Translations under genes and position numbers: made by a program
Assembly (NCBI RefSeq): GCF_036370855.1
Contig: NC_088105.1
Span: forward strand, 12,157,619 to 12,221,618
Length of the DNA stretch: 64,000 nt
Reading direction: 5' to 3'
From: Dromaius novaehollandiae
Taxonomy: Eukaryota > Chordata > Aves > Casuariiformes > Dromaiidae
Part shown: positions 12,301 to 21,560 of the stretch, one piece after another
Position numbering within the stretch: the stretch's first letter is position 1
Layout of the letters: every line of letters starts with the position of its first letter
Notes under the pieces: generated by a model
Seen by the model: only the letters and a program-made list of their open reading frames with translations
What the model was told of the DNA's origin: nothing
Databases searched by the model: none

Positions 12301-15300
12301 ATCCGCTGTTATCAACCCGCTTCAGACTTAATTCTGCACAGAGAGGGGGGAGGAAAGGTCTTTGTCAATTCTTGCTTTGACTTTTTGGATCAATTCTCCC
12401 AGTGGGAAAGCAATGTGCAGCAAAAGGAAGCAGGCACAGCGACAAGAGCAGGAGCCTTGGAGGCAGCGAGGCGGGCTGGTGGTGCGGGAGAAGCCGAGCC
12501 AGGACTCAGGGTTTCATCCTCTTGCTGGAGACACCCACCACACTTCCCCCCGCCACTGCCATGGGCAGTAAAGCAGGACACGCAGGGGTACACAGCCCTC
12601 CTTCTGTCCAGGGATACTACTAGTACACAGCAAAACTCCTATCCCCTATTTGCTTTCAAGTGGAAAAGCTTTCCACCAGGAAGGCAGCTGCCAGGAGAGC
12701 CTTCAGTGACGGGCAGAAGAAGTGCTGTTACTGTGGCCCTTGCTATGTCTGTGTGCCCAGCACACGGAGGCTCCTCACTTGTTCCCCAGGACTTCAAAGG
12801 AGCTTCCTGACTTGGCCCATTAACCACTTCAGAGGAAAGAGAATGTATTTTTCATCATCTGCGAGTAGTTTGATAGCACAGGGTACAGTCCTACCCAGCA
12901 GCCATAGCATAGGGTTATAAGGAAATTGCTTTTATGTCTCTTTAAACAACTAGATAAACAACATTGCCTTTGAGAATTCATGAGCTTGGGAAATAATCCA
13001 CTAAAGGGGAGACTGGGCACAGGTCTGTAACATCATGACAGGTACGGAGGAGAGGAATGAGGAACAATTCCTCACCCTTTTCCGTAACACAGAAAATGGC
13101 CATCCTTTGAAAGTATCATGCGGAAGATTTAAACCAATTAGAAATACTTATTCACACAACAAAGTCAAGCAGTAGAGCGGGACGTGGTGGGAGATGAGCG
13201 TGCAAAACCAAGAAGCTATTATGGTAATTCAGAGAAGACACAAAGCTACAGATACACTGTTAGGTGCCTGGGAAATGGGCAAGTCTACAAAAGACTCCCA
13301 GGAGAGTTAATTTATCTGTTTGCATTACACCAGACCTTGCAGAAATGTTGCCACCATGAAGCCTCTCTATCAGCAAGGTCCTCAGTCAGACTGCAGCAAG
13401 GCGTTCACCCAAAGGAGACAGTTTGCCAGAACGAGCCCTGTAGCGTGCTTGCACCCATGCCGAGAGTGACTGCTCAAAGGGTTTATCCAGGGAGATCCTC
13501 TGCCCCACGGGACGGGATGGAGGCTGCTCCACCAAGCCAGGCAGCTGGGAAGGCTTGTGCCTACCACCCTTCCCTGGCAGCGAAACGCTGAAGAGGGAGC
13601 TCGGACGAATGGGGGAGTGTTTGCTGGAGGAGGTGAATGGAGAAATAGAAAATCTAGAGGAGAGCATGAGGGTGAAAGCTGGGCTCTGCCAGGGCCTGGT
13701 GACACAAAGTGGAGGTGAGGCCTCTCCTTAATTTAATTGTTGCCATGGGGCCTGGCCACCCGCATAGGCCAGGGCCAGGAGCTTCTCTTTGGAAGCAGAG
13801 TGGTCTTCGGGGATGCTTTTCCACCCAAATCAGAAAACGTTGATCCAGCACCACTGTGTTCTGAGGAAATTTGGGTGCTGCTGCCAAACCTTTTGTAGCC
13901 AAAAGCCATTAGTCAAAACCCTTGATTTTGACTTTCCTTTTACCAATGAACAATTGTATCCATCCATAATAAACTTCAATGCCAAACCCACCTAGAAAGG
14001 TGGAATCCAAATCAAATCAAAGCACTCTCTGCAAGGTAGTCCAAACTTTTCCCTGACTTCCAGCCCTTGCCCGGGATCAGCTCACCGAGCCCGTCCGCGA
14101 GGGAGCAAAAACACTGTGCTACTGGCAGCCCTGCTCCACCAGGAGCTCCCTGCGGAGGTGACAGGGTCCTCTGGGATGGAGCAGGAGGGATGCGGAGAAG
14201 GGAGCCAGCCCTGCGTGCCAGTCGCGGCCCCACTGCCTCCTCCAGGATTCGGTACGGGTGACATTTAAACAGGCCAGTGCGGGTCCGGATCTCTGTCAGG
14301 TAATGAAACACGACAGCTAGATGCCAGAGACTCGGATGGCCGCAGCAGGGCCTGTGGGGTGAAGGGCCAGCCCCGTGTCACGAGACGAGGGCTCTGCTCC
14401 TTGCTGCAGAGCAGCCCCTGGCCATCCAGCACTAGGTATGGCTCTTGGCTTCACCAGGGCTCACGTATCTCCTAAGGACGCCAGCTGAGACCCTGCAACA
14501 AGTTTTATGGCTCAGTACTACTTTTAACCACCTACTGCAGATTCAGAATCACATTTGCAAATAAGATCGCATTTTTTTGCTCCACAAATGGGTCTGTTTA
14601 TGTTCCTCCCCACCATATGCATTAATGTTTCGGCAAGTAGTTTCCTGAGCAAGAGGTTCAGGGAAGCCTGATTTTGTGCTTATTTCTGTCTTGGAGAAGA
14701 AGGGAAGAGAGGGCAGGATTAGGAGGCATTTGTGTGGATTCTCTGATGTCTCGTTAGGGCTTGCCCAGCACCCCTTCTCTCCCTGGGTGCACTAATGGAA
14801 AAGCCCCTCTTCTCTGGCAGCCCCTTACAGGGCTGGGAGGTACATCTCCTGCTGAGGTCTTCCCAGCCCCATTTGAGAGAGTAGCAACTGGGCCACAGTG
14901 AGCTGGAGAGGGAGGAGCGGACTGAGCACCCAAAGCGCACATGGTACCACCCCAAAGCCATGGCCCTGACCCCATGGCCAGCATGCCGTGGGCTGACAGG
15001 AGCCTGGGCACCAGGCGAGCAACGCAATGGGTCACTCCACACGCAAGCATGCAGGATCCAAGGGACTCAGTGCCTGCGAATCAGCCCTCCACGTGCTCCC
15101 TTGTACGCAGATGCATGCACACACTAGCCTTCCCTTCATAGGAAGCCAAGTTTAAAAGGAAAAGATGAGAGAGGGGGAATTCTGGCTGCTTTGCTGTTCC
15201 AAGCCCCCTCTCAAGCACAGCCCATCGCCTGCTGCAGAGAGCAGCTGTGGGATGGAAGAGTGCAGCCAGATGCAATGTGGGGCCTATGGCTTTAGCAAAC

Positions 15301-18300
15301 AGAGAGGGGATCGTAAGACATGAAACACAACTCTGCTGACATTAGAAAAAACAGCAGGGGAGACTCCAAGAAACACCCAGTTCTCCACATTTTGGTAACG
15401 GTGCCATTGAGGACATGAGCAACAGCATTACATTCACCCATCAGCCACTGAAGGTGAGACAGGATACAACAAACTTTTGATTCTCTGCTGCTATGTGGGT
15501 TTCTATCTCCACCGTGGCCAAATCCTACCCCCGGGGTGGGAAACTCCCATCAGCAGCCTGAGAAGGATTTAAGCCTCCCAGCTCACACCACCAGGAGTAC
15601 AGGAGTGCTGCATCTTCATCACTGTGGATGCCCAGGTGTCTCACACAGATGCACCAGCACAGCACAAAGTTCCAGGTCCTCCAGGCCAAGGCTAAACAAG
15701 CCAGGCCTGGGTTAATATAGCTAAACTGGTCCAGGACTAACATTTGTTTGATAAAACCAACTTGGACACCTCTACCCTGCATGCACTTCATGGGATATAG
15801 CCGGCCTGGGCCAAAGTGGAAACAAATTGAACCAGTGCACAAGCAGCCACACACATCTCCACAAAGGCAATGGGTATCAAAGTATCCAGACTGCAACAAA
15901 TCAAACCACCATATAATGGCAGGAGACACCCATCTCAGCAGCTAGGTGTGGACAAAGGGAGAAGTGAGATCGCAGAGAGATGAGAAGCCTTCCCCCTTAC
16001 ACTGTCTGTTCAATCAGCACATCGGTTCGAGGTTTGCTTGACTTAACGCCTGTGCAGCCCCAAAGCCAGCAAACCCTTGGGAGGAACGATGCCCAAGTTA
16101 AATACTGAGGTCTTTCTTCAATTAGGCAGTAAAGCAATCCTGCCTCCTGAGACATGCAGAGCTGTGCAGATGAGGATACCTTCAAACTTTTCAGAGTTCT
16201 TCTTCAATATGTCATAGAGAATCAAAAGACAGAACAAACTTTAAATAATGAAAAGCATATGCATGCTTTTGAAGCCTCAGATATATGGGGAAAGGGTTCA
16301 TTTCATTGTCATGCGTGATTAAAGGTGTGAGTTGCCCTGCCTGACACACAACTATTGAAATTTTGCAGGTACTTCATCCTCTGCTGATCAGAGAGCACGG
16401 ACAAGTGGGTCAAGACATACAGAGACAGGCTGATTTCAGCAAAGGAGCATGGACGTGCATCGGAGGCACTGCTTGGCGGACAGCTCGTCCTTGGGGAAGA
16501 CCTTCGGGATGAAATACCTGCGAGAAACCCTCCTGAGATTGGATGCAGTTGTGTAGCAAGGACCCCACATCAACCAGAATCAAAGTTTTGCCACTACAAT
16601 CGCAGAAATAGTTTTTTATTTAATGCATGTGAGTTAACACACAAAAAAACCCTAGTGATATTTTAACTGTCCACAGGCAGCAGAGCTCCCTGTGGTAATA
16701 TCCTACAGAAGGGTTCTTGTTTTCACCTCGCTTTTAAGGTCCAGCAGCCTTTGTGCTTCCATCTTCACGCCCAGTGCTGCAAGTCAATAAATAATGCAGA
16801 GTTCCCCTGACAGCCAACATCATGGAGGCGCAGAGATGCGCCGAGGTGTGCTCGCACATGCGTAAGCAGAGGAGTCTGCAGTGGTGATCCACACACGGAT
16901 AAGTGGGAGCAAGCACGAGAAAGTTTCCCTGGGCAGCAGGAAGACCTTCTCCCTCTCCTTTGGGCACGGTCGGCTGCAGGGCTGCATGGCTCCTGCGCTG
17001 CCCTTGCAAATCAGGGGCCAGTGAGGAGCAGTGGGGCTGGGAGCACACGAGACTTTCATCTGCCCTGACACAGCATCAGATGTGATTTTGAGATTTTGCT
17101 CTGATTTGATTGAAATTGGACAGTAGGCTCAAGGCTTACTGTGCCCAAGGACACTCAGACAAGACGCACCTGCGGTGTGGCTGCATATGCTTCCCCTCCT
17201 GGAGACCAAGCTACAGAGGAGGGAAGGAGAGAGTAAAATCCCCAGAAGCCAACACAGGGTTTGTCATGGATTTTAACAAAAACTGTGCATTACCAGGTAC
17301 CGGTATTGCATTCTCTTGAAGCTGTAAATCCCTTAGCAACTGCATGTCAGGTAATTAAAATAAAGACTGCAAAAAAATTCACTCACCCTAACAAGGTATC
17401 ACATCCCCTGGTGACCACAGTAACACACAAGACCTGGATAAAACTTGCCTTCCCCAGAGAAAGAGAAGTCAGAATGTGAGGCCTGAAGGGCTTTTCGTGA
17501 CCATCTGATCAGATTTCCCACTTGGCCACCAGGATCTCCAGCATGGCGTCCTCCAGGAAAAGCAGCTCACTGATTCCTCCAATGGGCCTTAAACTCCCGG
17601 AGGGGGTCCGGGTTCCCATCGAAAGGATCCCACGGCTGCATGGTCTGCTGCAGCCCCAGGCAAACTGCCCTGACAGCGAGTCACCTCAGCTTTTAGAAAA
17701 TCTCTGGGTTTCACTGGCTGCAGGAGCTTGCCCAGCCGTTGGATTTTATTACACCTTTACCTGTTGGGTCAAAGAGCCATCTTCACCTAAGCACTCACAG
17801 GTACAGACCTTGCAAGCTGCGACATCCAGAAAAAAGCAGCCTGTGAGGCCCAAAACCTAGGCCATCACGGGCAGAAAGGTGCCACTAGCCGGGCAGCCGC
17901 CCCGCTCCAAGCACAACCTGGGTTTTCCTCTGCAGTTCTCCCAAGCCCCCGAGTGACCTGGCCTAACCCTGCTTTGCTCGGGAGAGCTGACGAGGCTGCA
18001 GCCGGAGGTGGGGTGGCTGCAGGCCAAGCTACATGAGTACTAATAAAAGAGACTTTGTGGAGGAGCCAAGTCAGTTCTCATCCCCAACCAACTGTGCTCG
18101 GGAGTGCTCGGAGAGAGGGGGCAGCCAGCACAGCAGCTTTCCTTGCCCTGGGAGCTGGACTCTGGGTGAAATGCATCCTTTTACTGACTAAAAACACATT
18201 TTGAAGCCCTTTCCATGTTCTTACATTCTACGCTGTGAAGGCAAAGCCATCTGCTTTCACGTACTACTCCTGCTTTAGATGTGCAAAGGTGACTACTCTG

Positions 18301-20940
18301 GACACTTCCACTGTTACTCTGTGTGCTCACTTGCAATACTTCACAGTCGTAGTGCCCTTTCTCCCAGCACAAATGATGTGCTTATACCAGTTGTGTGTGT
18401 ATATTCTCAGATACATATTTGACAGTGTTATTCAGCCATTTAAGACTGGAAATAACAGTTATACACACTATCAAAAATGTGTGCTTTATTTCTAACTGGA
18501 ATGCAGATAACATTAAGTTAGAGGATATGTCTCAGTTGCTTGCATTTTGAAAAAATACAGTCTCAACATGCTGCTGATCTGCTCAAAACACATCTCAGAA
18601 TTTCAGAGCTAAAAGAAATCCCAAAGCTATAAAATCTCAGCATGCCATAAAACAGCAGCAGCCACATCACCTTAACTCTGCCCTCCAACTGCACCATGCA
18701 GTACCAGTGCAATGAAGTTGACGTCCTCATGTGGACACGACTGTTGTCCACTGACCTGATTTCCCCCCTCATGGTGCCAGCACAGGCAGGACAAGGAACA
18801 GTTTTGTAGCTATGTTTGGGGGAGAAGCAAAGACCAAGAGGGTCCGTAGGGCCTGCGAGAGACCGAGGCTGCCCACGTGGGCTCTGTGGCCAGAGACCCA
18901 AGGCAGTGGGGAGCTTTGGACACTGGGTCGGTGGTAGAGGCAAGATTCCCATCGCATTAAGGCATCCAAGCTGCAATCTCACCTCAATGCCTCAATTTTT
19001 TTAAACCAAGTCAAATGCAGGTTAAAATGCCAGTTAAATACACTGTTAACTAAATGAAAGTTAAGTCCCAATATATTGAATTGTTGGGGGGTTAGAGAAT
19101 AGTGCCTTAGTCTCTCCTGGTGGAGCAGAAATACCTCTTCCACTAACACTTTCCTCCCCTAGAAATCTCCAAAATGCTCTGCTGAGCATGGTGATCCCTG
19201 CAGACAGGGGTCTGTGCCTGGTTCTTATGAAGATCAGTTTGAACGTCACTTTTCTTTCATCTCTTCGTGAAATTTTAGTACCTAACAAATTAACAAACAA
19301 ATATTCCCCATCTATCATTTCACGCTTCTTGCAGCAATAGGAGAAAGTGCAGGTTTTATTTCCCTGTTCCTTAAAATCATGAGTGGGCAATAGATTTTTT
19401 TCCAACAAGAAGTCTCTTTACTGCAGAAACCACCTGAAAAGGTATTTTGGAAAGTCAGGGACTTGTAAAACTTGGGGATGATTTGGTGCAACATCCATGA
19501 CTTTTCTGCAGTGAGAGAAGCACCAGAGGTGAGCATCTGGGGCAAGAGGGAAAAATACAGCGGGAAGCTCCCACGCAGACTCCACCGGCAGCGCGTGCCT
19601 CCGCTGGCGGAGAAACAGCAGGTTGGTGTACACACAGCCTGAAGGGCTGAGGACAGCTTGGGGAGTTTTCCATCAGCACGAAGGCTTTGCACACACACAA
19701 GCATCACTGCACTTTACCTTCCCCAAAGAGGCATCAATACGTTGCCAGCAGCCCAGAAAGTTTGAGGCCAGCAATTGCTAAATAGAAATACTGGGAGAGC
19801 TGGGAAGAAAACCTTTCCGGGGCTTTGCAGGAGGGAACACAGCGTATTGCCCCGCGCCTCCAGCCCTCCCTGCTGAGGCATCCGCCCCAGCTGCCCGTGC
19901 CGGCCGAGGACGCGCGGGCACTCGCCGCCCCGCAGCCAAGCACTCCCACCAGCTCCCTTCGGGCCCCGGTTAGGTGAGCACCAACCTCCTGCTCTCCCTA
20001 GTCCCCCTCTGCCCTCCCATGTTGGAACAAAGCCATTTCCACCACTTTTAGTGCCCCGTCAGAGCTGTGCCAGGTCTGGTTTGCCACCGGCTGCCCCATC
20101 CGGCAGCACACTGTCCCAGCTGAGAGCAGCCAGCACATCGAGGGAGCACGATACAGCCGTCCTTGAGCTCTGCTGCTTTGCAACCCTCAGCTGGAGAGTA
20201 ACTTCCAATAAAAATAATGCAAACCCCATTTCCCCAGAGTGGTTCCCGTTTCTGCAACACGAGAGGCTTGCTCTCGGCTGGCGTGCGCGGTGGCGGTGTA
20301 ACTCGCGGCCGTGCACACCGCGGCAGCCCTGTGCAGACCGCTGCCTGCGGCCTCGGCTGGCTAACCTGACCCAGCTCGCATGATCGCTTCAGTACCGGTG
20401 CCGTAAGGGCAGGAGAGAGGCACCGGCCAGGGAAAGGAGAGACTCCGGATTTTCTTGGGCCAGGGAAGGGGCAGGCTCATGCTTTAAAAGCAGCTGTTTC
20501 CTCCAGTAATTTCACAAATAAAAAAAAATTGGAAGAATTCTCTTTTGATTTGATCCTGTTCTTTCAAAGAACAGATCCAACCCAACACACACAAGCATCC
20601 CTCAAACAGCATATCCTAAACTTTAGAGGAAGAGTTGTTCGTGGTCTGAATCGTGCCTGCACCGGTTCAGACAGCCGGATTCAGCTTTGCTGAAGTTCAG
20701 GACACGCATAGGCAAAAGACAGCCGCGACCGTAAGCGTGCAGGCGCTGCTTAGGGCGGACCGGGAGGCTACTGCCACGGAGAAGATAGGTTAACCACGCT
20801 TTTAAATTCCTCCCCCCCAGCTCTTCCTGTGGGATCAGTTTCTCTCCCTATCCGCGAAGGCGCAGACTGCAAACGCAAGGAAAATACTCACTGCTGAAGC
20901 CTGCGGGAAACTTAATGAAGTGAGGGTAATTCCCATACAT
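193..20940 (-). CDS. RXRG: RXRG, retinoid X receptor gamma, 10 coding exons (467 aa)
   Basis: Nuclear receptor that binds 9-cis retinoic acid and acts as homodimer or as partner of RAR, TR, VDR and PPAR on direct-repeat elements. Coding exons, in transcription order: 20892-20940, 10994-11253, 7693-7837, 6846-7025, 3571-3731, 2994-3123, 2605-2737, 1995-2086, 1606-1711, 193-340. They total 1404 nt including the stop, and every junction is GT-AG with matching phase. The A/B region is residues 1-140. The DNA-binding domain starts at C143 and has P-box CEGCK at 160-164 and the second-finger motif [10 protein letters not shown]. The ligand-binding domain is about 235-463 and ends with AF-2 core FLMEMLE. 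Gamma rather than alpha or beta is shown by [24 protein letters not shown] and [12 protein letters not shown]. The start is the [16 protein letters not shown]-terminus known for RXR gamma-1. No frameshift or premature stop was seen. One LBD residue is unusual: KGLSSPSE where KGLSNPSE is usual. Confidence 0.97.
341..1605 (-). other. RXRG: RXRG intron 9
   Basis: GT-AG intron of 1265 nt between coding exons 9 and 10. GC-rich, with an AT-rich patch near 660-710. No gene or clear repeat was seen. Confidence 0.9.
1606..1711 (-). CDS. RXRG: RXRG coding exon 9 (LBD)
   Basis: 106 nt, encoding [20 protein letters not shown] to KYPEQPGR. Flanked by ..TTGTCCAG and GTGAGTG. Ser replaces the Asn usual in KGLSNPSE. 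Confidence 0.96.
1995..2086 (-). CDS. RXRG: RXRG coding exon 8 (LBD)
   Basis: 92 nt, encoding [20 protein letters not shown] to VLFNP, the dimerisation-side helices of the RXR LBD. Donor GTAAGT, acceptor CTGCGCAG. Confidence 0.96.
2605..2737 (-). CDS. RXRG: RXRG coding exon 7 (LBD)
   Basis: 133 nt, encoding [32 protein letters not shown] and SIFDR. It contributes ligand-pocket residues. SVSVQDG is a gamma-type signature (alpha has SIAVKDG). Donor GTATGG, acceptor CTGCAG. Confidence 0.96.
2994..3123 (-). CDS. RXRG: RXRG coding exon 6 (LBD)
   Basis: 130 nt, encoding [37 protein letters not shown] and VILLRA. Donor GTACCG, acceptor TTCCGTCAG. Confidence 0.96.
3571..3731 (-). CDS. RXRG: RXRG coding exon 5 (hinge and start of LBD)
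   Basis: 161 nt, encoding [38 protein letters not shown] and the end STESS. It is the C-terminal extension of the DBD, the hinge and LBD helix 1. Donor GTAAGC, acceptor GCTCCAG. It leaves phase 0 for exon 6. Confidence 0.96.
3732..6845 (-). other. RXRG: RXRG intron 4
   Basis: GT-AG intron of 3114 nt separating the DBD exon from the hinge exon. Apart from the zinc-finger-like relic at 6604-6690, I see no gene. The open frames here are short and unlike known proteins. Confidence 0.9.
6604..6690 (-). pseudogene. C2H2 zinc-finger relic A (in RXRG intron 4)
   Basis: On the minus strand, 6648-6604 reads [15 protein letters not shown]. This matches the helix and linker of a Kruppel-type finger (SSALIRHQRIHTGEKP) with one zinc His changed to Cys. 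Upstream sequence to about 6690 aligns only loosely to the cysteine half and contains an in-frame stop, so it cannot be functional. Confidence 0.5.
6846..7025 (-). CDS. RXRG: RXRG coding exon 4 (DNA-binding domain)
   Basis: 180 nt, encoding [38 protein letters not shown] and [20 protein letters not shown]. It holds the P-box CEGCK and the second zinc finger. Donor GTATGTG, acceptor CTCCGCAG. Confidence 0.98.
7693..7837 (-). CDS. RXRG: RXRG coding exon 3 (end of A/B region, first zinc-finger cysteines)
   Basis: 145 nt, encoding [35 protein letters not shown] and AICGDRSSG. The Cys pair at residues 143 and 146 opens the first zinc finger. Donor GTATGAG, acceptor CTCTGCAG. Confidence 0.96.
8611..9119 (-). 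other. Coding-like open frame (126 codons) with downstream AATAAA, unidentified
   Basis: The frame starting at 9119 and ending at 8739 reads [19 protein letters not shown], then [16 protein letters not shown], and shows strong G-first codon periodicity (GGA, GCT, GTA, GAA, GAT). A pyrimidine-rich stretch ending in AG lies inside it near 9080, and AATAAA lies at 8616-8611. It could be a terminal exon of a nested transcript, or a retroposed or viral remnant. It does not join in frame to RXRG exon 2, which would hit TGA within 14 codons. I do not recognise the product. A frame of this length can also arise by chance. Confidence 0.25.
10201..10245. repeat. AAT/ATT-rich simple repeat
   Basis: Imperfect trinucleotide tract with repeated ACTAATAAT and TAATACTAATA units in RXRG intron 2. 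Confidence 0.7.
10994..11253 (-). CDS. RXRG: RXRG coding exon 2 (A/B activation region)
   Basis: 260 nt, Ser/Pro-rich, encoding [38 protein letters not shown] and [13 protein letters not shown]. This is the least conserved part of the receptor. Donor GTGGGC, acceptor TCGTAG. The exon ends in phase 0. Confidence 0.94.
11254..20891 (-). other. RXRG: RXRG intron 1
   Basis: GT-AG intron of 9638 nt, the largest in the gene. The body is anonymous sequence with one zinc-finger relic at 14725-14840. The 5' part (above about 20270) is CpG-rich and belongs to the promoter island. No other exon could be supported. Confidence 0.9.
14725..14840 (-). pseudogene. C2H2 zinc-finger relic B (in RXRG intron 1)
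   Basis: The minus strand reads [13 protein letters not shown] at 14763-14725, a clean finger helix and linker start. Just upstream it reads RGFSIS, followed by a GEK-like linker (GGAGAGAAG). Together these look like two partial, deletion-damaged Kruppel fingers. No intact Cys pair remains, so this is a relic. Confidence 0.55.
20892..20940 (-). CDS. RXRG: RXRG coding exon 1 (start codon)
   Basis: 49 coding nt, encoding [16 protein letters not shown] plus the first base of Asn17, then donor GTGAGTATT. The start matches the conserved RXR gamma-1 N-terminus and is the first long-frame ATG in the CpG island. Confidence 0.95.
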
Positions 20941-20949
20941 GTTTAATCT

Positions 20950-20958
20950 TCAGTTCAT
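20950..20958 (-). promoter_or_regulatory. RXRG: Minimal upstream ORF (ATG AAC TGA) in the RXRG 5' leader
   Basis: An ATG at 20958-20956 is followed by one sense codon and TGA, ending 9 nt before the RXRG start codon. If it lies in the mRNA leader it could reduce initiation or favour reinitiation at the main ATG. The arrangement is read directly; its use is inferred. Confidence 0.4.
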
Positions 20959-21560
20959 CTCTTCCCTTTGCAAACGCAGCCGCCTCCTCTCGCTTCAGAG
21001 GTCCCCGGCGCACGGCACAGCCGGCCGGGGCTCGGCTCCGCGAGGGCAGGGGGGCTCCGAGGGCGCCGGGGCAGCTGCCTCCTCCTCGGCCGGCCTCATC
21101 CTCGCGTCGCGGCAGCGGCTCCCCGCCACGAGGCGCGACCCCGCCGGGGGCTGCCCCCCGTGCCTGGCCGCCCCGGCTGCCGGCACATCCACGGCCGCCC
21201 GGCCGAGGCACGGATCGATGCGCGCCGGCTCCCGTATAGATCAGAAATTGAGGGGGGAAGGCTGAGCTGTGCAGGGGAGGAGCATCGCTGGGAAGGAGGG
21301 GGCACGCTTTGCCTTTCCACCAGTGAATGCGGCTTGTTCTTGATGCAGTTTATCAGTCTCAGCAGCCCCCGGCACGTGGAGGTGTTTTCCAGGCGGGCGA
21401 GAAAGGCCGACCCTCGCCCGGCGGACGGGGCAGGAGCTCACGTGCGGGGCAGTGAAGGCAGCGTGCCCGCAGCCACCGAGCCGGCCTCCCCGGGTGGCGG
21501 CATGCCCGTGCCCCAGCGAGACGCAGTGCCGGACCGCAGCCGAGGGGTTGGAGAGGGCCA

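Larger units (their letters stand above)
20270..21560. promoter_or_regulatory. RXRG: CpG island over the RXRG promoter and exon 1
   Basis: CpG dinucleotides are frequent from about 20270 (GTGCGCGGTGGCGG) through 21560, densest at 20975-21240. The island straddles the RXRG start codon. No TATA box is evident, consistent with dispersed CpG-island initiation. The exact transcription start cannot be set from sequence alone. Confidence 0.75.

Noticed and set aside
193-20940. Gene identified as RXRA or RXRB
   Set aside because: The N-terminus [10 protein letters not shown] and LBD motifs SVSVQDG and SDLTLEDQ are gamma-specific.
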